From IMG/VR virus record IMGVR_UViG_3300041409_000348, positions 39,564 to 103,563 of that record: 64,000 bases of DNA; one strand, 5' to 3'. The notes below the pieces were generated by a model. It was given only the letters and a program-made list of their open reading frames with translations. It searched no databases and was not told the origin of the DNA. The DNA comes from a virus. Shown here piece by piece: positions 23,753 to 30,760 of this stretch (within the stretch, counting starts at the first letter, position 1; each line of letters opens with the position of its first letter). The position numbers and the translations under genes were made by a program.

Positions 23753-24074
23753 CGGACCCGTCTCCGGGCGGGACGAAACCGGCCACCAGTTGCGTCCCGC
23801 ACGCCTCACACCACCACGCCGTCCGCTCACCGGTCAGCAGCAGATCCACCGGCACCGCACCCGGATGGGCGCACGGCACCGCGAGCGCCGGAGCCGGGCC
23901 GGACGCGGAAAGAACGTCATGCAGCCCGCTAGCCGCGAGCGCGAGAAAGACACCAGCCAGCAGGCACGCGAGGCCCGCCACCGTCACGCCCGCCACCAGC
24001 AGGATCACGCCGGCGAACGCCAGCACCACCGGCCAGCGGTAACACCACCGGCTTAGCCGCCCCGGAAAATCCAT
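23658..24074 (-). CDS. antisense membrane protein with zinc-ribbon-like part
   Basis: 138 residues from ATG 24074 (TAGGGT 6 nt upstream). Two hydrophobic helices (about 14-55) are followed by CAHPGAV ... WWCEACGTQL. The frame runs on to 23658, 95 nt into the opposite gene, so the C-terminal end could be shorter in reality only if a stop is missed. Function unknown. Confidence 0.55.
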   Translation of the reverse strand: MDFPGRLSRWCYRWPVVLAFAGVILLVAGVTVAGLACLLAGVFLALAASGLHDVLSASGPAPALAVPCAHPGAVPVDLLLTGERTAWWCEACGTQLVAGFVPPGDGSASPRGCGTRTPPRLPGRVPRSPRPLRCRTGR

Positions 24075-24080
24075 GCGCTG

Positions 24081-24086
24081 ACCCTA
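24081..24086 (-). promoter_or_regulatory. leaderless -10 box (TAGGGT) for the 24074 gene
   Basis: Minus-strand TAGGGT, CAGCGC, ATG. Confidence 0.5.
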
Positions 24087-24093
24087 CCGACCC

Positions 24094-24124
24094 TCAGCCC
24101 GTCACCTCAGCGTGGCGGGTTTTT
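24094..24124 (+). terminator. terminator before the tail tube gene
   Basis: CCCG and CGGG arms with inner CAC/GTG pairing around CTCAGC, then TTTTT. Similar in loop sequence to the terminator at 14318; both precede highly expressed structural genes (tail tube and capsid). Confidence 0.65.
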
Positions 24125-24152
24125 CCATGCCCTCCGGCAAAGGAGACCCGCC

Positions 24153-24761
24153 GTGCCCGGTGCGCCCCTGCTCTATACCCCCCCGGCGTATACCGCCACG
24201 AACGTGCTCTACGGCGTCGGGGTCCTGTTCATCGCCCCCGTCGGCACTGCCGTCCCCTCCGACCAGAACCTCGGCGTCGGATCGTCGTGGGTGTCCGGCG
24301 GCTGGTCCTACATCGGCGCCACCGACCAAGGTGTGTCCCTGACGTTCAACCCGACGACCACCGACATCCGCATCGAGGAACAGCAGACCCCCGTCGCGGC
24401 CCTCGTCGACCAGGTGACGATGGAAGTCACCACGTCACTGTCCGAGGAAACGCTGGCCAACATCAACGTCGCCTGGGGCAACGGCGGCACCGTCTCGGTC
24501 ACCGCGGCCGGGGCTTCGCAGCCGGGTAAGAGCGTCCTGACGCTCTCCACGAACTTCGCGTCGCTGGCCTGCGCCCTCATCGGGAAGAACCAGCTCGGGT
24601 TCGCCCGCGTGCTGTCCATTCCTATTGTTATGAGTGCGGGATCGGTGAAAACCGACTACCGCAGGGCCGCAAACAACCGTAGTTACCCACTTACGCTCAA
24701 CGCGATTTCGCCCCTATCGCAGATCACCGTCACGGATCTCACGAGCATCGCCACGAGTTAG
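24153..24761 (+). CDS. major tail tube protein (putative)
   Basis: 202 residues, GTG start after AAAGGAG. GGWSYIGATDQGVSLTFNPTTTDIRIEEQQTP and TMEVTTSLSEETLANINVAWG match the pattern of siphovirus tail tube proteins; position and length fit. From about 24616 the codons turn A/T-ending (ATT CCT ATT GTT), unlike the earlier part, right before an HNH cassette. Confidence 0.8.
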   Translation: MPGAPLLYTPPAYTATNVLYGVGVLFIAPVGTAVPSDQNLGVGSSWVSGGWSYIGATDQGVSLTFNPTTTDIRIEEQQTPVAALVDQVTMEVTTSLSEETLANINVAWGNGGTVSVTAAGASQPGKSVLTLSTNFASLACALIGKNQLGFARVLSIPIVMSAGSVKTDYRRAANNRSYPLTLNAISPLSQITVTDLTSIATS

Positions 24762-24785
24762 CCCAGCGTAAGAGCGGTAATGCGA

Positions 24786-24859
24786 TAGACTGTACGAAAG
24801 TGGCCCGGCGACGTTGCAAGCGTCCCGGGCCGTGTCCGATCTGGTGAAAGCAGACCGAC
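24786..24859 (+). promoter_or_regulatory. leader of HNH cassette: TAGACT plus hairpin
   Basis: TAGACT at 24786-24791, then a strong stem-loop at 24802-24831 (GGCCCGG/CCGGGCC outer arms, ACG/CGT inner). The final 26 nt (24837-24862) are identical to 5523-5548. Confidence 0.6.
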
Positions 24860-25474
24860 ATGGAACAGCGTACGTGCAGCTATGACGGCCCCGGCGGATG
24901 CCCCCGGCCGCCTGTGGCTCGCGGCTTGTGCAGCATGCACTACCAGCGGCTACGGAACCAGGGGAACCTCGGCGGCCCACGGTCAACGGTCATCGCGGAC
25001 ATGGAGGAACGGTTCTTCTCCCACGTCCGCAAGGAACCGGGCGGATGCTGGATGTGGACCGCGAGCGTCAGCCGCGACGGCTACGGCATGTTCGGGGACG
25101 GCGGCGGCAAGGTAGTCGGCCCGCACCGCTGGGCGTATGAGCACTTCGCGGAACCAGTCCCGGACGGGCTGCAACTCGACCATCTGTGCCATACCCGTGA
25201 GCGCCTGACCTGCCCCGGCGGCCGGCGGTGCCTTCACCGGCGGTGCGTGAACCCGGCGCACCTTGAGCCCGTGCCTCAGAAGATCAACGTGGAGCGCGGC
25301 GTCAACAGCAAGTACGACGGCGACGTGTACGCGCCTCTCTACGCGCGGTGGCGGGCCGGTGAGGGGCAGATAGCGCTGGCGGCCGAGTCGGGGGTCAGTC
25401 AGTCCCAGTTGTCCCGGGCCTTTAGCCGCATCACTGCCGCTGTCATCCCGCCGCCGGACGGCGCCCTCTTCTAG
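24860..25474 (+). CDS. HNH endonuclease (homing type)
   Basis: 204 residues. N-terminal Cys knuckle CSYDGPGGCPRP ... LCSMHYQRLRNQG, then HNH_3: GCWMWTASVSRDGYGMFG, GPHRWAYEHFAEP, LQLDHLCHTR, CVNPAHLEPVP. The C-terminal HTH (QIALAAESGVSQSQLSRAF) probably contributes specificity. It separates the tail tube from the membrane-protein cluster. Confidence 0.85.
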   Translation: MEQRTCSYDGPGGCPRPPVARGLCSMHYQRLRNQGNLGGPRSTVIADMEERFFSHVRKEPGGCWMWTASVSRDGYGMFGDGGGKVVGPHRWAYEHFAEPVPDGLQLDHLCHTRERLTCPGGRRCLHRRCVNPAHLEPVPQKINVERGVNSKYDGDVYAPLYARWRAGEGQIALAAESGVSQSQLSRAFSRITAAVIPPPDGALF

Positions 25475-25497
25475 CCCCACGGGAGAGGCGGCACCCT

Positions 25498-26277
25498 GTG
25501 AGGTGGTTCCCGCGCGTCTCCTACCCGGACGTGGCCGGCAAGCTCAACCTGTCGGTCATGGCCACCGCGTTCGCCATCTTCGGCCTGTCGCTGATCTTCC
25601 AGCCGCACCGGTGGGCGTCCACGCCCGCCTACCACATCCTGCTGCTGATCTTCGCGGCGCAGATATGGGGCGGGCTGTTCCTGGCGTCCAGTGTGGCGAT
25701 GGCCGCGGCGGTGTGGCAGTTCGGGCGCCGCTGGACTGTGATCGCGGCGCTGACGCTGGCGTTCACGCTGACGACCGGGTGGATGCTCGGGTTCATCGTC
25801 CGGTACCTGTCCAGCCCCAGCACCACCCCGGAGACGTGGGTGTCGTGGGCGGTGTTCGGGTTCCTGCTGCTGAAAGTGGCCGCCGGCCTGGACCGTCCCC
25901 GTACCGTCGCGGATGCTGCGGACACGGGGGAGATCCTCGCGCTGCGGCAGGCCATCGACGACGCGCTGACAACGGCGGTCGCCGACCAGCAAGCCACCCT
26001 GGCCCGGGACGTGGAGATCGGCTCGGATCGGCTCCGTGACTCGGTGAGCGCCGCGTGCGCCGCCTATGCGCAGGCCCTGCATGCGATCATCCCGGCGGGC
26101 GGGATGCCGGGCGGGGATCCGGCCCGGGTCGCCCTGGTGGAGGCCCGGAACGCGCTGCTGCGGGCTGAGGAAGCGTACGCGCGGGCCACGGGCCAGTCAG
26201 CGCAGCAGGTGCCGCCCCCGTCGAAGGGAGGCGGCCCTGATCCCGGTGTCCCTGGCCGGCATGCGGGACCGTCGTGA
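25498..26277 (+). CDS. polytopic membrane protein with helical tail
   Basis: 259 residues, GTG start. Four hydrophobic helices lie within residues 20-125, then a charged helical region (ILALRQAIDDALTTAVADQQATLARDVEIG), then a Pro-rich end. It begins a run of six overlapping small genes, five with membrane helices, between tail tube and chaperones, an unusual place. Function unknown. Confidence 0.65.
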   Translation: MRWFPRVSYPDVAGKLNLSVMATAFAIFGLSLIFQPHRWASTPAYHILLLIFAAQIWGGLFLASSVAMAAAVWQFGRRWTVIAALTLAFTLTTGWMLGFIVRYLSSPSTTPETWVSWAVFGFLLLKVAAGLDRPRTVADAADTGEILALRQAIDDALTTAVADQQATLARDVEIGSDRLRDSVSAACAAYAQALHAIIPAGGMPGGDPARVALVEARNALLRAEEAYARATGQSAQQVPPPSKGGGPDPGVPGRHAGPS

Positions 26278-26621
26278 CCGCGATGGACGCCGCCGCGGCG
26301 GCCAGCGGCCCCGACACGATCACCCTGATCACCGGGAGCCTGCTGGCGCTGGCCGCGATCGTGTCCGCGCTGACCCCCATTTTCCTGGCCCGCCGCCGGG
26401 CCCGTAAGGAAGCCGCCGCCGCGTCCGCTGTCTCGGCGGTGAACTCCACTGACCTGGCCTTGTCGGGGTGGACGACGCTGAACGCCGCGTTGCAGCAGGA
26501 GATCACCCGGCTGCAGGGGGTCACCGAGCGGATGCAGGTCCGTATCGACCTGCTGTCCGGCGAGGTGGAGTCGCTGCGGAAACTGGCCATGGGCGGCGGG
26601 AAAGGCCCCCCGGATGCCTGA
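26274..26621 (+). CDS. single-pass membrane protein with coiled coil
   Basis: 115 residues, GTG overlapping the previous stop. One TM helix (about 16-38), then basic RRRARKEAAA, then a likely coiled coil (NAALQQEITRLQGVTERMQVRIDLLSGEVESLRKLA). Topology resembles a small membrane-anchored scaffold. Confidence 0.6.
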   Translation: MTAMDAAAAASGPDTITLITGSLLALAAIVSALTPIFLARRRARKEAAAASAVSAVNSTDLALSGWTTLNAALQQEITRLQGVTERMQVRIDLLSGEVESLRKLAMGGGKGPPDA

Positions 26622-26940
26622 CCTCGTGCTCGTGTTCCTGCTGGTGTCGTGCCTGTCGCTGATGGCCCAGGTGCTGGCGTACATCCGGCTCGCTGCCCGC
26701 CGTGCCCGCACCCCCACCGAGGAACTCGTCGGCGGCGGATATCTGCGGACCGTCGCGTGCCGGGTACTGGCCGCCACCGTGTACGTGACCGTGGCGGCCG
26801 TCCAGCTCGCCGGCGCGGGGACGCTCAGCTTCGAGGCCCTGATCGTCTTTGTCTCGGTTCAGCTTCTGTGGATGGGCAACTCGCTGATGGACATCCGCAT
26901 CCGCCGTGCCCTGGCCCAGGGGAGGCCCGATGCCGGCTGA
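26614..26940 (+). CDS. small membrane protein, three TM helices
   Basis: 108 residues; helices near 4-24, 47-66 and 70-90, with a basic loop (RLAARRARTPTEE). Overlaps both neighbours. Holin-like size, but placed far from the lysis genes. Confidence 0.6.
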   Translation: MPDLVLVFLLVSCLSLMAQVLAYIRLAARRARTPTEELVGGGYLRTVACRVLAATVYVTVAAVQLAGAGTLSFEALIVFVSVQLLWMGNSLMDIRIRRALAQGRPDAG

Positions 26941-27127
26941 CGAGCCCCGGCACGCCGGCCCGCCCCGGCAGCAGCTCGCTTCCATCGCCGCGGTGACCGA
27001 TGAACTCGACCGGCACCTCGACGACCTGTTCGCCAGTGTGGCGCGGCTGAAAGAGATCCTGGTCCGCACCGGGACAGACACCGGTGAGGGGAAGGCGGAC
27101 GAGGATGCCGCACGGCCCGGACCCTGA
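26930..27127 (+). CDS. small helical hypothetical protein
   Basis: 65 residues from ATG 26930: LASIAAVTDELDRHLDDLFASVARLKEIL forms one amphipathic helix. Overlaps the previous and the next gene. No family. Confidence 0.5.
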   Translation: MPADEPRHAGPPRQQLASIAAVTDELDRHLDDLFASVARLKEILVRTGTDTGEGKADEDAARPGP

Positions 27128-27563
27128 CCCGCTGGCGACCGCTGACCGTCTCGCGACCGCCCTGGACGCCATGACTACGGAACTGCGGACGGTCACCGCA
27201 CGGCAGGCCGGTGCTGAGCAGTACGCGCGCCGTAACCGGGCCATGATCTGGCTGACGGCCGCGTCGATCGCCCTGGATGTGGTCCTGACGGTCCTGCTGG
27301 TGTTCGCGTACGGGTCGGCGGAGAACGCCGCGGCCCGGGCCGCGGCGAATTCGGCGGCTATCTCGGCGCAGCATCAGAACCTGCTGGCCTCCTGCCAGTC
27401 CGGTAACACGTCCCGGGCCGCGCAGGTCACCCTGTGGGATCACGTGCTGTCGGAGACGGCCACGAACCTGTCCCTGAAGACCGCCACCGGACGCCAGTTG
27501 CTGACCTATATCCGGGTGGCGTTCAAGCCGAGGGACTGCCAGGCGCTGTACCGGCTGCCCTGA
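27105..27563 (+). CDS. single-pass membrane protein, copy 1
   Basis: 152 residues from ATG 27105. Helical N-terminus, one TM helix (about 47-68), then a mainly outside domain with two Cys: LASCQSGNTSRAAQVTLWDHVL and KPRDCQALY. Clearly paralogous to the next gene, whose end reads APRDCQSLY. Confidence 0.6.
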   Translation: MPHGPDPDPLATADRLATALDAMTTELRTVTARQAGAEQYARRNRAMIWLTAASIALDVVLTVLLVFAYGSAENAAARAAANSAAISAQHQNLLASCQSGNTSRAAQVTLWDHVLSETATNLSLKTATGRQLLTYIRVAFKPRDCQALYRLP

Positions 27564-27593
27564 CCGGCGCTCTGCGGGGAAGGCAGGTGCGGC

Positions 27594-28031
27594 GTGGCTG
27601 ACAGCATCACTGTGGCCGCTGGCGGCCCGGACCGTGACCGGGACGCGCTGGCCGCCGCGCAGAGCCTCACAGCCTCCCTGGACGCTATGACCGGGGAACT
27701 GTCGCGGCTGCGGGCCTACGGGAAACGGAACCGGCGGATCATCGTCGGCCTGGTCGTGTCCCTGTGCCTGGATCTGCTGATCACCGCCGGGTTCGGTTAC
27801 AACACGATCCGGGTGAACGACGCCCAGGACGCGACCCGCACCAGCGAGATCAGCGCGTGTCAGCAGGCGAACGTGAACCGCGCCCAGGACATTGCGATCT
27901 GGAACAGTTTCCTCGGCGACCTCGCCCCGGCGGCGCAGACGCCGAAGGTGAAGGCGGAACTGGCGGGGCTCAGCAAGCTGGTCAGGATCAAAGACGCGCC
28001 CCGCGATTGCCAATCTCTGTACGCCAAGTGA
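27594..28031 (+). CDS. single-pass membrane protein, copy 2
   Basis: 145 residues, GTG start. Same layout as the previous gene: helical cytoplasmic part (ALAAAQSLTASLDAMTGEL), TM helix (about 50-70), extracytoplasmic part with SACQQANVNRAQDIAIWNSFL and APRDCQSLY. The two conserved Cys probably form a disulphide outside the cell. Confidence 0.6.
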   Translation: MADSITVAAGGPDRDRDALAAAQSLTASLDAMTGELSRLRAYGKRNRRIIVGLVVSLCLDLLITAGFGYNTIRVNDAQDATRTSEISACQQANVNRAQDIAIWNSFLGDLAPAAQTPKVKAELAGLSKLVRIKDAPRDCQSLYAK

Positions 28032-28043
28032 GGGAGTGCCGTC

Positions 28044-28190
28044 ATGGCCGCTATCCCAGGTGACACCACCGCCAACCCGCAGGCATCCGTGCCGCACCAG
28101 ACCTCGATGGGACGCTGCCCGAGGTGTGAGCGGTGGCCGTGGGAGCTGCCGTGCGGCGGGATCGGCGACGTCGTGCACCTCGGGAGCTAG
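28044..28190 (+). CDS. very small zinc-ribbon-like protein
   Basis: 48 residues from ATG 28044 (GGGAG upstream): GRCPRCERWPWELPCGG gives CxxC plus a third Cys. Last sense gene of the cluster. Confidence 0.45.
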   Translation: MAAIPGDTTANPQASVPHQTSMGRCPRCERWPWELPCGGIGDVVHLGS

Positions 28191-28209
28191 ACGGGCTTGC
28201 GGCGGGCGC

Positions 28210-28413
28210 TCATTGCCCGGCCGCCCTCTCGCGGATCATCAGGCCGGCCTGGATCGTGTCGTAGACGTCTTGCGCTTTGCCTGGATCGACGGTGGCCAGC
28301 ACCCTGATCCCGGCTTCCACTCCCTGAAAGTCCTTGTTCTTGAGCGCTTCCCCGATCACCTTCACGAGAGTGTCGGCATCCCACGACGGCACCTCGGGGC
28401 TGGGCTCGGTCAT
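28210..28413 (-). CDS. antisense small helical protein
   Basis: 67 residues from ATG 28413, overlapping the upstream gene by 4 nt. DADTLVKVIGEALKNKDFQGVEAGIRVLATVDPGKAQDVYDTI is all helical. Third gene of the antisense unit headed by the Phd-like protein. Confidence 0.65.
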   Translation of the reverse strand: MTEPSPEVPSWDADTLVKVIGEALKNKDFQGVEAGIRVLATVDPGKAQDVYDTIQAGLMIRERAAGQ

Positions 28414-28610
28414 TTTCCCGCCAGCCCTTCGGCGCGCAGGCAGTAGTTGCGGCAGTCGATAGCGCAGGTGCACCGTGCGCCGGTCATGTCCGGTGCCGTG
28501 GTGCACGCCGGGCGCGCGGCTTCGATCCTGGCGCGTGCTTCTGCTATCGCAACGGCTGGCGTGTACTCGTCGGGGCGCATCCAGCGCTCGCTAGGCCTGT
28601 TCCCGGTCAT
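28410..28610 (-). CDS. antisense small Cys-containing protein
   Basis: 66 residues from ATG 28610. CTTAPDMTGARCTCAIDCRNYCLRAEG contains five Cys, likely metal-binding. Middle gene of the three-gene antisense unit. Confidence 0.6.
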   Translation of the reverse strand: MTGNRPSERWMRPDEYTPAVAIAEARARIEAARPACTTAPDMTGARCTCAIDCRNYCLRAEGLAGK

Positions 28611-28978
28611 GACTGGCCGCCTTCCGTCACAGGGGCGTTCTCTGGCAGTAGGTCGGCTAGTTCGGCCGTTGCCGCCGAAAGCTGTTTCCAGTAGCGCTGA
28701 AACTCGCCGTCCGGCTCGAAGGCGATCTTGCGCATGCCGTCGAGCAGGCCAGCCAGAGTGACGACATGGTGGCGGACCTCATCGGCCGAGACCGCTGGAT
28801 TGTCGCTCTCCTCGAACGCCCTGAGCGCCGCGCGTGTGTGCTCAAGCCAGTCCACGGACATCACGACGGCTGCGGGCTTGCCCTGCCGGGTGATCGTCGT
28901 GAACTTGTCCGCGATCCGGGCCCGGTCAACGACCTCCCCGAGCTTCAGCCGCGCCTGCTCGATGCTCATTTCATCCAT
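28607..28978 (-). CDS. Phd/YefM-like antitoxin-domain protein
   Basis: 123 residues from ATG 28978. MSIEQARLKLGEVVDRARIADKFTTITRQGKPAAVVMSVDWLE is a good match to the Phd/YefM antitoxin fold; the C-terminal helices (residues about 60-115) would normally bind a toxin. The two genes behind it do not resemble a RelE or Doc toxin, so it may act as an orphan regulator or superinfection factor. Confidence 0.75.
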   Translation of the reverse strand: MDEMSIEQARLKLGEVVDRARIADKFTTITRQGKPAAVVMSVDWLEHTRAALRAFEESDNPAVSADEVRHHVVTLAGLLDGMRKIAFEPDGEFQRYWKQLSAATAELADLLPENAPVTEGGQS

Positions 28979-28984
28979 ACCAGA

Positions 28985-28990
28985 ATCCTA
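28985..28990 (-). promoter_or_regulatory. leaderless -10 box (TAGGAT) for the antitoxin-like gene
   Basis: Minus-strand TAGGAT, TCTGGT, ATG. Confidence 0.5.
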
Positions 28991-29042
28991 CAGGATCTCG
29001 TGATCCTCCACCCTGCCGACACGCGGCGGAAAGGACACCCGG

Positions 29043-29459
29043 ATGCCCGGTTTTGATGCCGGTACCGTCGTGGAGCCCCTCGACTGGGACTTCACCGCAT
29101 TCGGTGCCGGTAAAGGCACCGTCCCCGAACCATCCGACGCGCGGCTCGGCAAATTCATCCGCGAGGTCATGCAGGCCCAGCAGACCGAATCCCAGTCGCT
29201 GGCCCCGCTGACCGCGGCCGGGGACGACCCGGAGGCGGTCCTCGCCGCCATCGCCGCGTTGCCCGAGGATGTCCTCCCCGGCGCCACGATGGCGATGATC
29301 AAGCCGTACGCGGACCTGTGCGACGGGTCACCCACCGAAGCCCAGTTGACCAAACTCCCGCCCCGGGTGCGGGTCGCGTTCTTCGCGTGGCTGGCAGGTG
29401 AACTGCGCCCGGAAGCCTCAAGCGCCGCTTCGACGCCGGCGCTGAGGTCCGTGAGCTAG
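29043..29459 (+). CDS. tail assembly chaperone, zero-frame product (gpG-like)
   Basis: 138 residues; ATG with GGAAAGGA upstream. Acidic, mainly helical: LGKFIREVMQAQQTESQ, PEAVLAAIAALPEDVLPGATMAMIK. Two short ORFs just before the tape measure is the conserved chaperone position, although a methyltransferase intervenes here. The product is needed for tail tube assembly along the tape measure. Confidence 0.75.
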   Translation: MPGFDAGTVVEPLDWDFTAFGAGKGTVPEPSDARLGKFIREVMQAQQTESQSLAPLTAAGDDPEAVLAAIAALPEDVLPGATMAMIKPYADLCDGSPTEAQLTKLPPRVRVAFFAWLAGELRPEASSAASTPALRSVS

Positions 29460-29740
29460 CCAACAACCGTCTCATCCTGTACATGGCCCGCCGGTACCTG
29501 AAAATGCCGGCGGACGAGTGGTGCGGGCTGTCGTGGGCGCATCAGCAGGCATACATGGAAGGCTTCTACACCGAGGGCCTGCTGGAACGCCCCGAGGCTG
29601 CCCCGCTGAACGCGGACATGAGCGTCCCCGATGACATCAGGTCGCTGACCGCATCCGGGTCCGGGTACCGGACGGCGGAAGCGTCCGGCATCGACATGGA
29701 CGCCCTCATCGGCGAGATGGAAGCGCAGCGGCAGGGGTGA
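29402..29740 (+). CDS. tail chaperone frameshift extension (gpGT-like, -1)
   Basis: The -1 frame is open from 29402 (just after a TGA at 29399-29401) to 29740: LKRRFDAGAEVRELANNRLILYMARRYLKMPADEW and on. It lacks a convincing own start, the region before ATG 29483 being plainly coding-like. A slip between 29402 and the zero-frame stop at 29457-29459 would give a fusion of about 232 residues. CCCGGAA at 29408-29414 is the best candidate heptamer, though not canonical. Confidence 0.7.
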   Translation, partial: TAPGSLKRRFDAGAEVRELANNRLILYMARRYLKMPADEWCGLSWAHQQAYMEGFYTEGLLERPEAAPLNADMSVPDDIRSLTASGSGYRTAEASGIDMDALIGEMEAQRQG

Positions 29741-29743
29741 GCG

Positions 29744-30745
29744 GTGGACGCCCTCGTTACCCTGCACGAGGGCGACTGCCTGGAAGTGCTCGCCGGGATG
29801 CCGGACGCGAGTATCGACGCGGTGGTCACCGATCCGCCGTATTCGCTTTCGTTCATGGGCCGGTCGTGGGACACGTTCAAGCCGTCAGAGTTCCAGGCGT
29901 GGTGCGAGAAGTGGGCCGGTGAGTGCCTGCGGGTGCTGAAGCCGGGCGGGTATCTGCTGGCGTTCGGCGGGACGCGGACGTATCACCGGCTGGCCTGCGG
30001 GATCGAAGACGCGGGCTTCGAGGTCCGCGACTCGCTGCACTGGATTTACGGGCAGGGATTCCCGAAAGGGAAAGCTGCGCTCAAGCCGTCACACGAGCCG
30101 ATCGTCATGGCGCGCAAGCCTGACCGCAAGAGCGCACCATTGCCGGGGCTGGACGATTGCCGGGTTGAGGGCGTGCCACCGTCAGTGCCGCAGCCAGCGT
30201 TCAACAGTCCGACCGGTCAGGTGTACGGCATGAAAGCCGGAACAGGCCGGAACGGTGCCATGTCCCAGTCGTCGCAGGGCCGCTGGCCACCGAACGTGCT
30301 GCTGTCCGAGGAGGCGGCGGCCGAGATGGACCGGCAGAGCGGGAATCTCGCCGGATGCGGTGGCCCTAAGAAGGTAGATAGCGGCGCGACGAGCATGTTC
30401 GGCATTGGCGCTGTGGCCCGGACGTATGAGCGCGAGGGCGGCGGCGCGTCCCGCTTCTTCCCCGTGTTCCGCTATCAGGCCAAGGCGTCCAGCAAGGAAC
30501 GCCCCCGCCTGCCGGACGGCACCGCATGGCCCACCGTGAAACCGCTGGAACTGATGCGCTGGCTTGTCCGCCTCGTAACACCTCCCGGCGGCACCGTGCT
30601 CGACCCGTTCGCCGGAACCGGCACCACTGCGCAAGCCGCTGCCCTCGAAGGCTTCTCCTGCGTGCTCGCCGAGAAAGACCCCGTTGCCGTGGCACTGATC
30701 CGGCAGCGCCTAGCCAAACCGCTCCAGCCGTCGCTACTTGAGTGA
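29744..30745 (+). CDS. DNA methyltransferase (N6-A or N4-C), copy 2
   Basis: 333 residues, GTG start. DPPY at 30-33; LDPFAGTGTTAQAA near the C-terminus. Much of it matches copy 1 at 18425 (PDRKS.PLPGLDDCR; SGNLAGCGGPKKVDSG; YEREGGGASRFFPVFRY). Inserted between tail chaperones and tape measure, where methyltransferases are not expected. Possible different target specificity, since residues about 140-185 differ between copies. Confidence 0.9.
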   Translation: MDALVTLHEGDCLEVLAGMPDASIDAVVTDPPYSLSFMGRSWDTFKPSEFQAWCEKWAGECLRVLKPGGYLLAFGGTRTYHRLACGIEDAGFEVRDSLHWIYGQGFPKGKAALKPSHEPIVMARKPDRKSAPLPGLDDCRVEGVPPSVPQPAFNSPTGQVYGMKAGTGRNGAMSQSSQGRWPPNVLLSEEAAAEMDRQSGNLAGCGGPKKVDSGATSMFGIGAVARTYEREGGGASRFFPVFRYQAKASSKERPRLPDGTAWPTVKPLELMRWLVRLVTPPGGTVLDPFAGTGTTAQAAALEGFSCVLAEKDPVAVALIRQRLAKPLQPSLLE

Positions 30746-30760
30746 AGGCGGTGAGCGGCC

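Noticed and set aside
23764-24056. Sense ORF opposite the antisense membrane protein
   Set aside because: Arg/His-rich composition is a shadow of the GC-rich antisense gene, which has TM helices, CxxC and a good -10 box.
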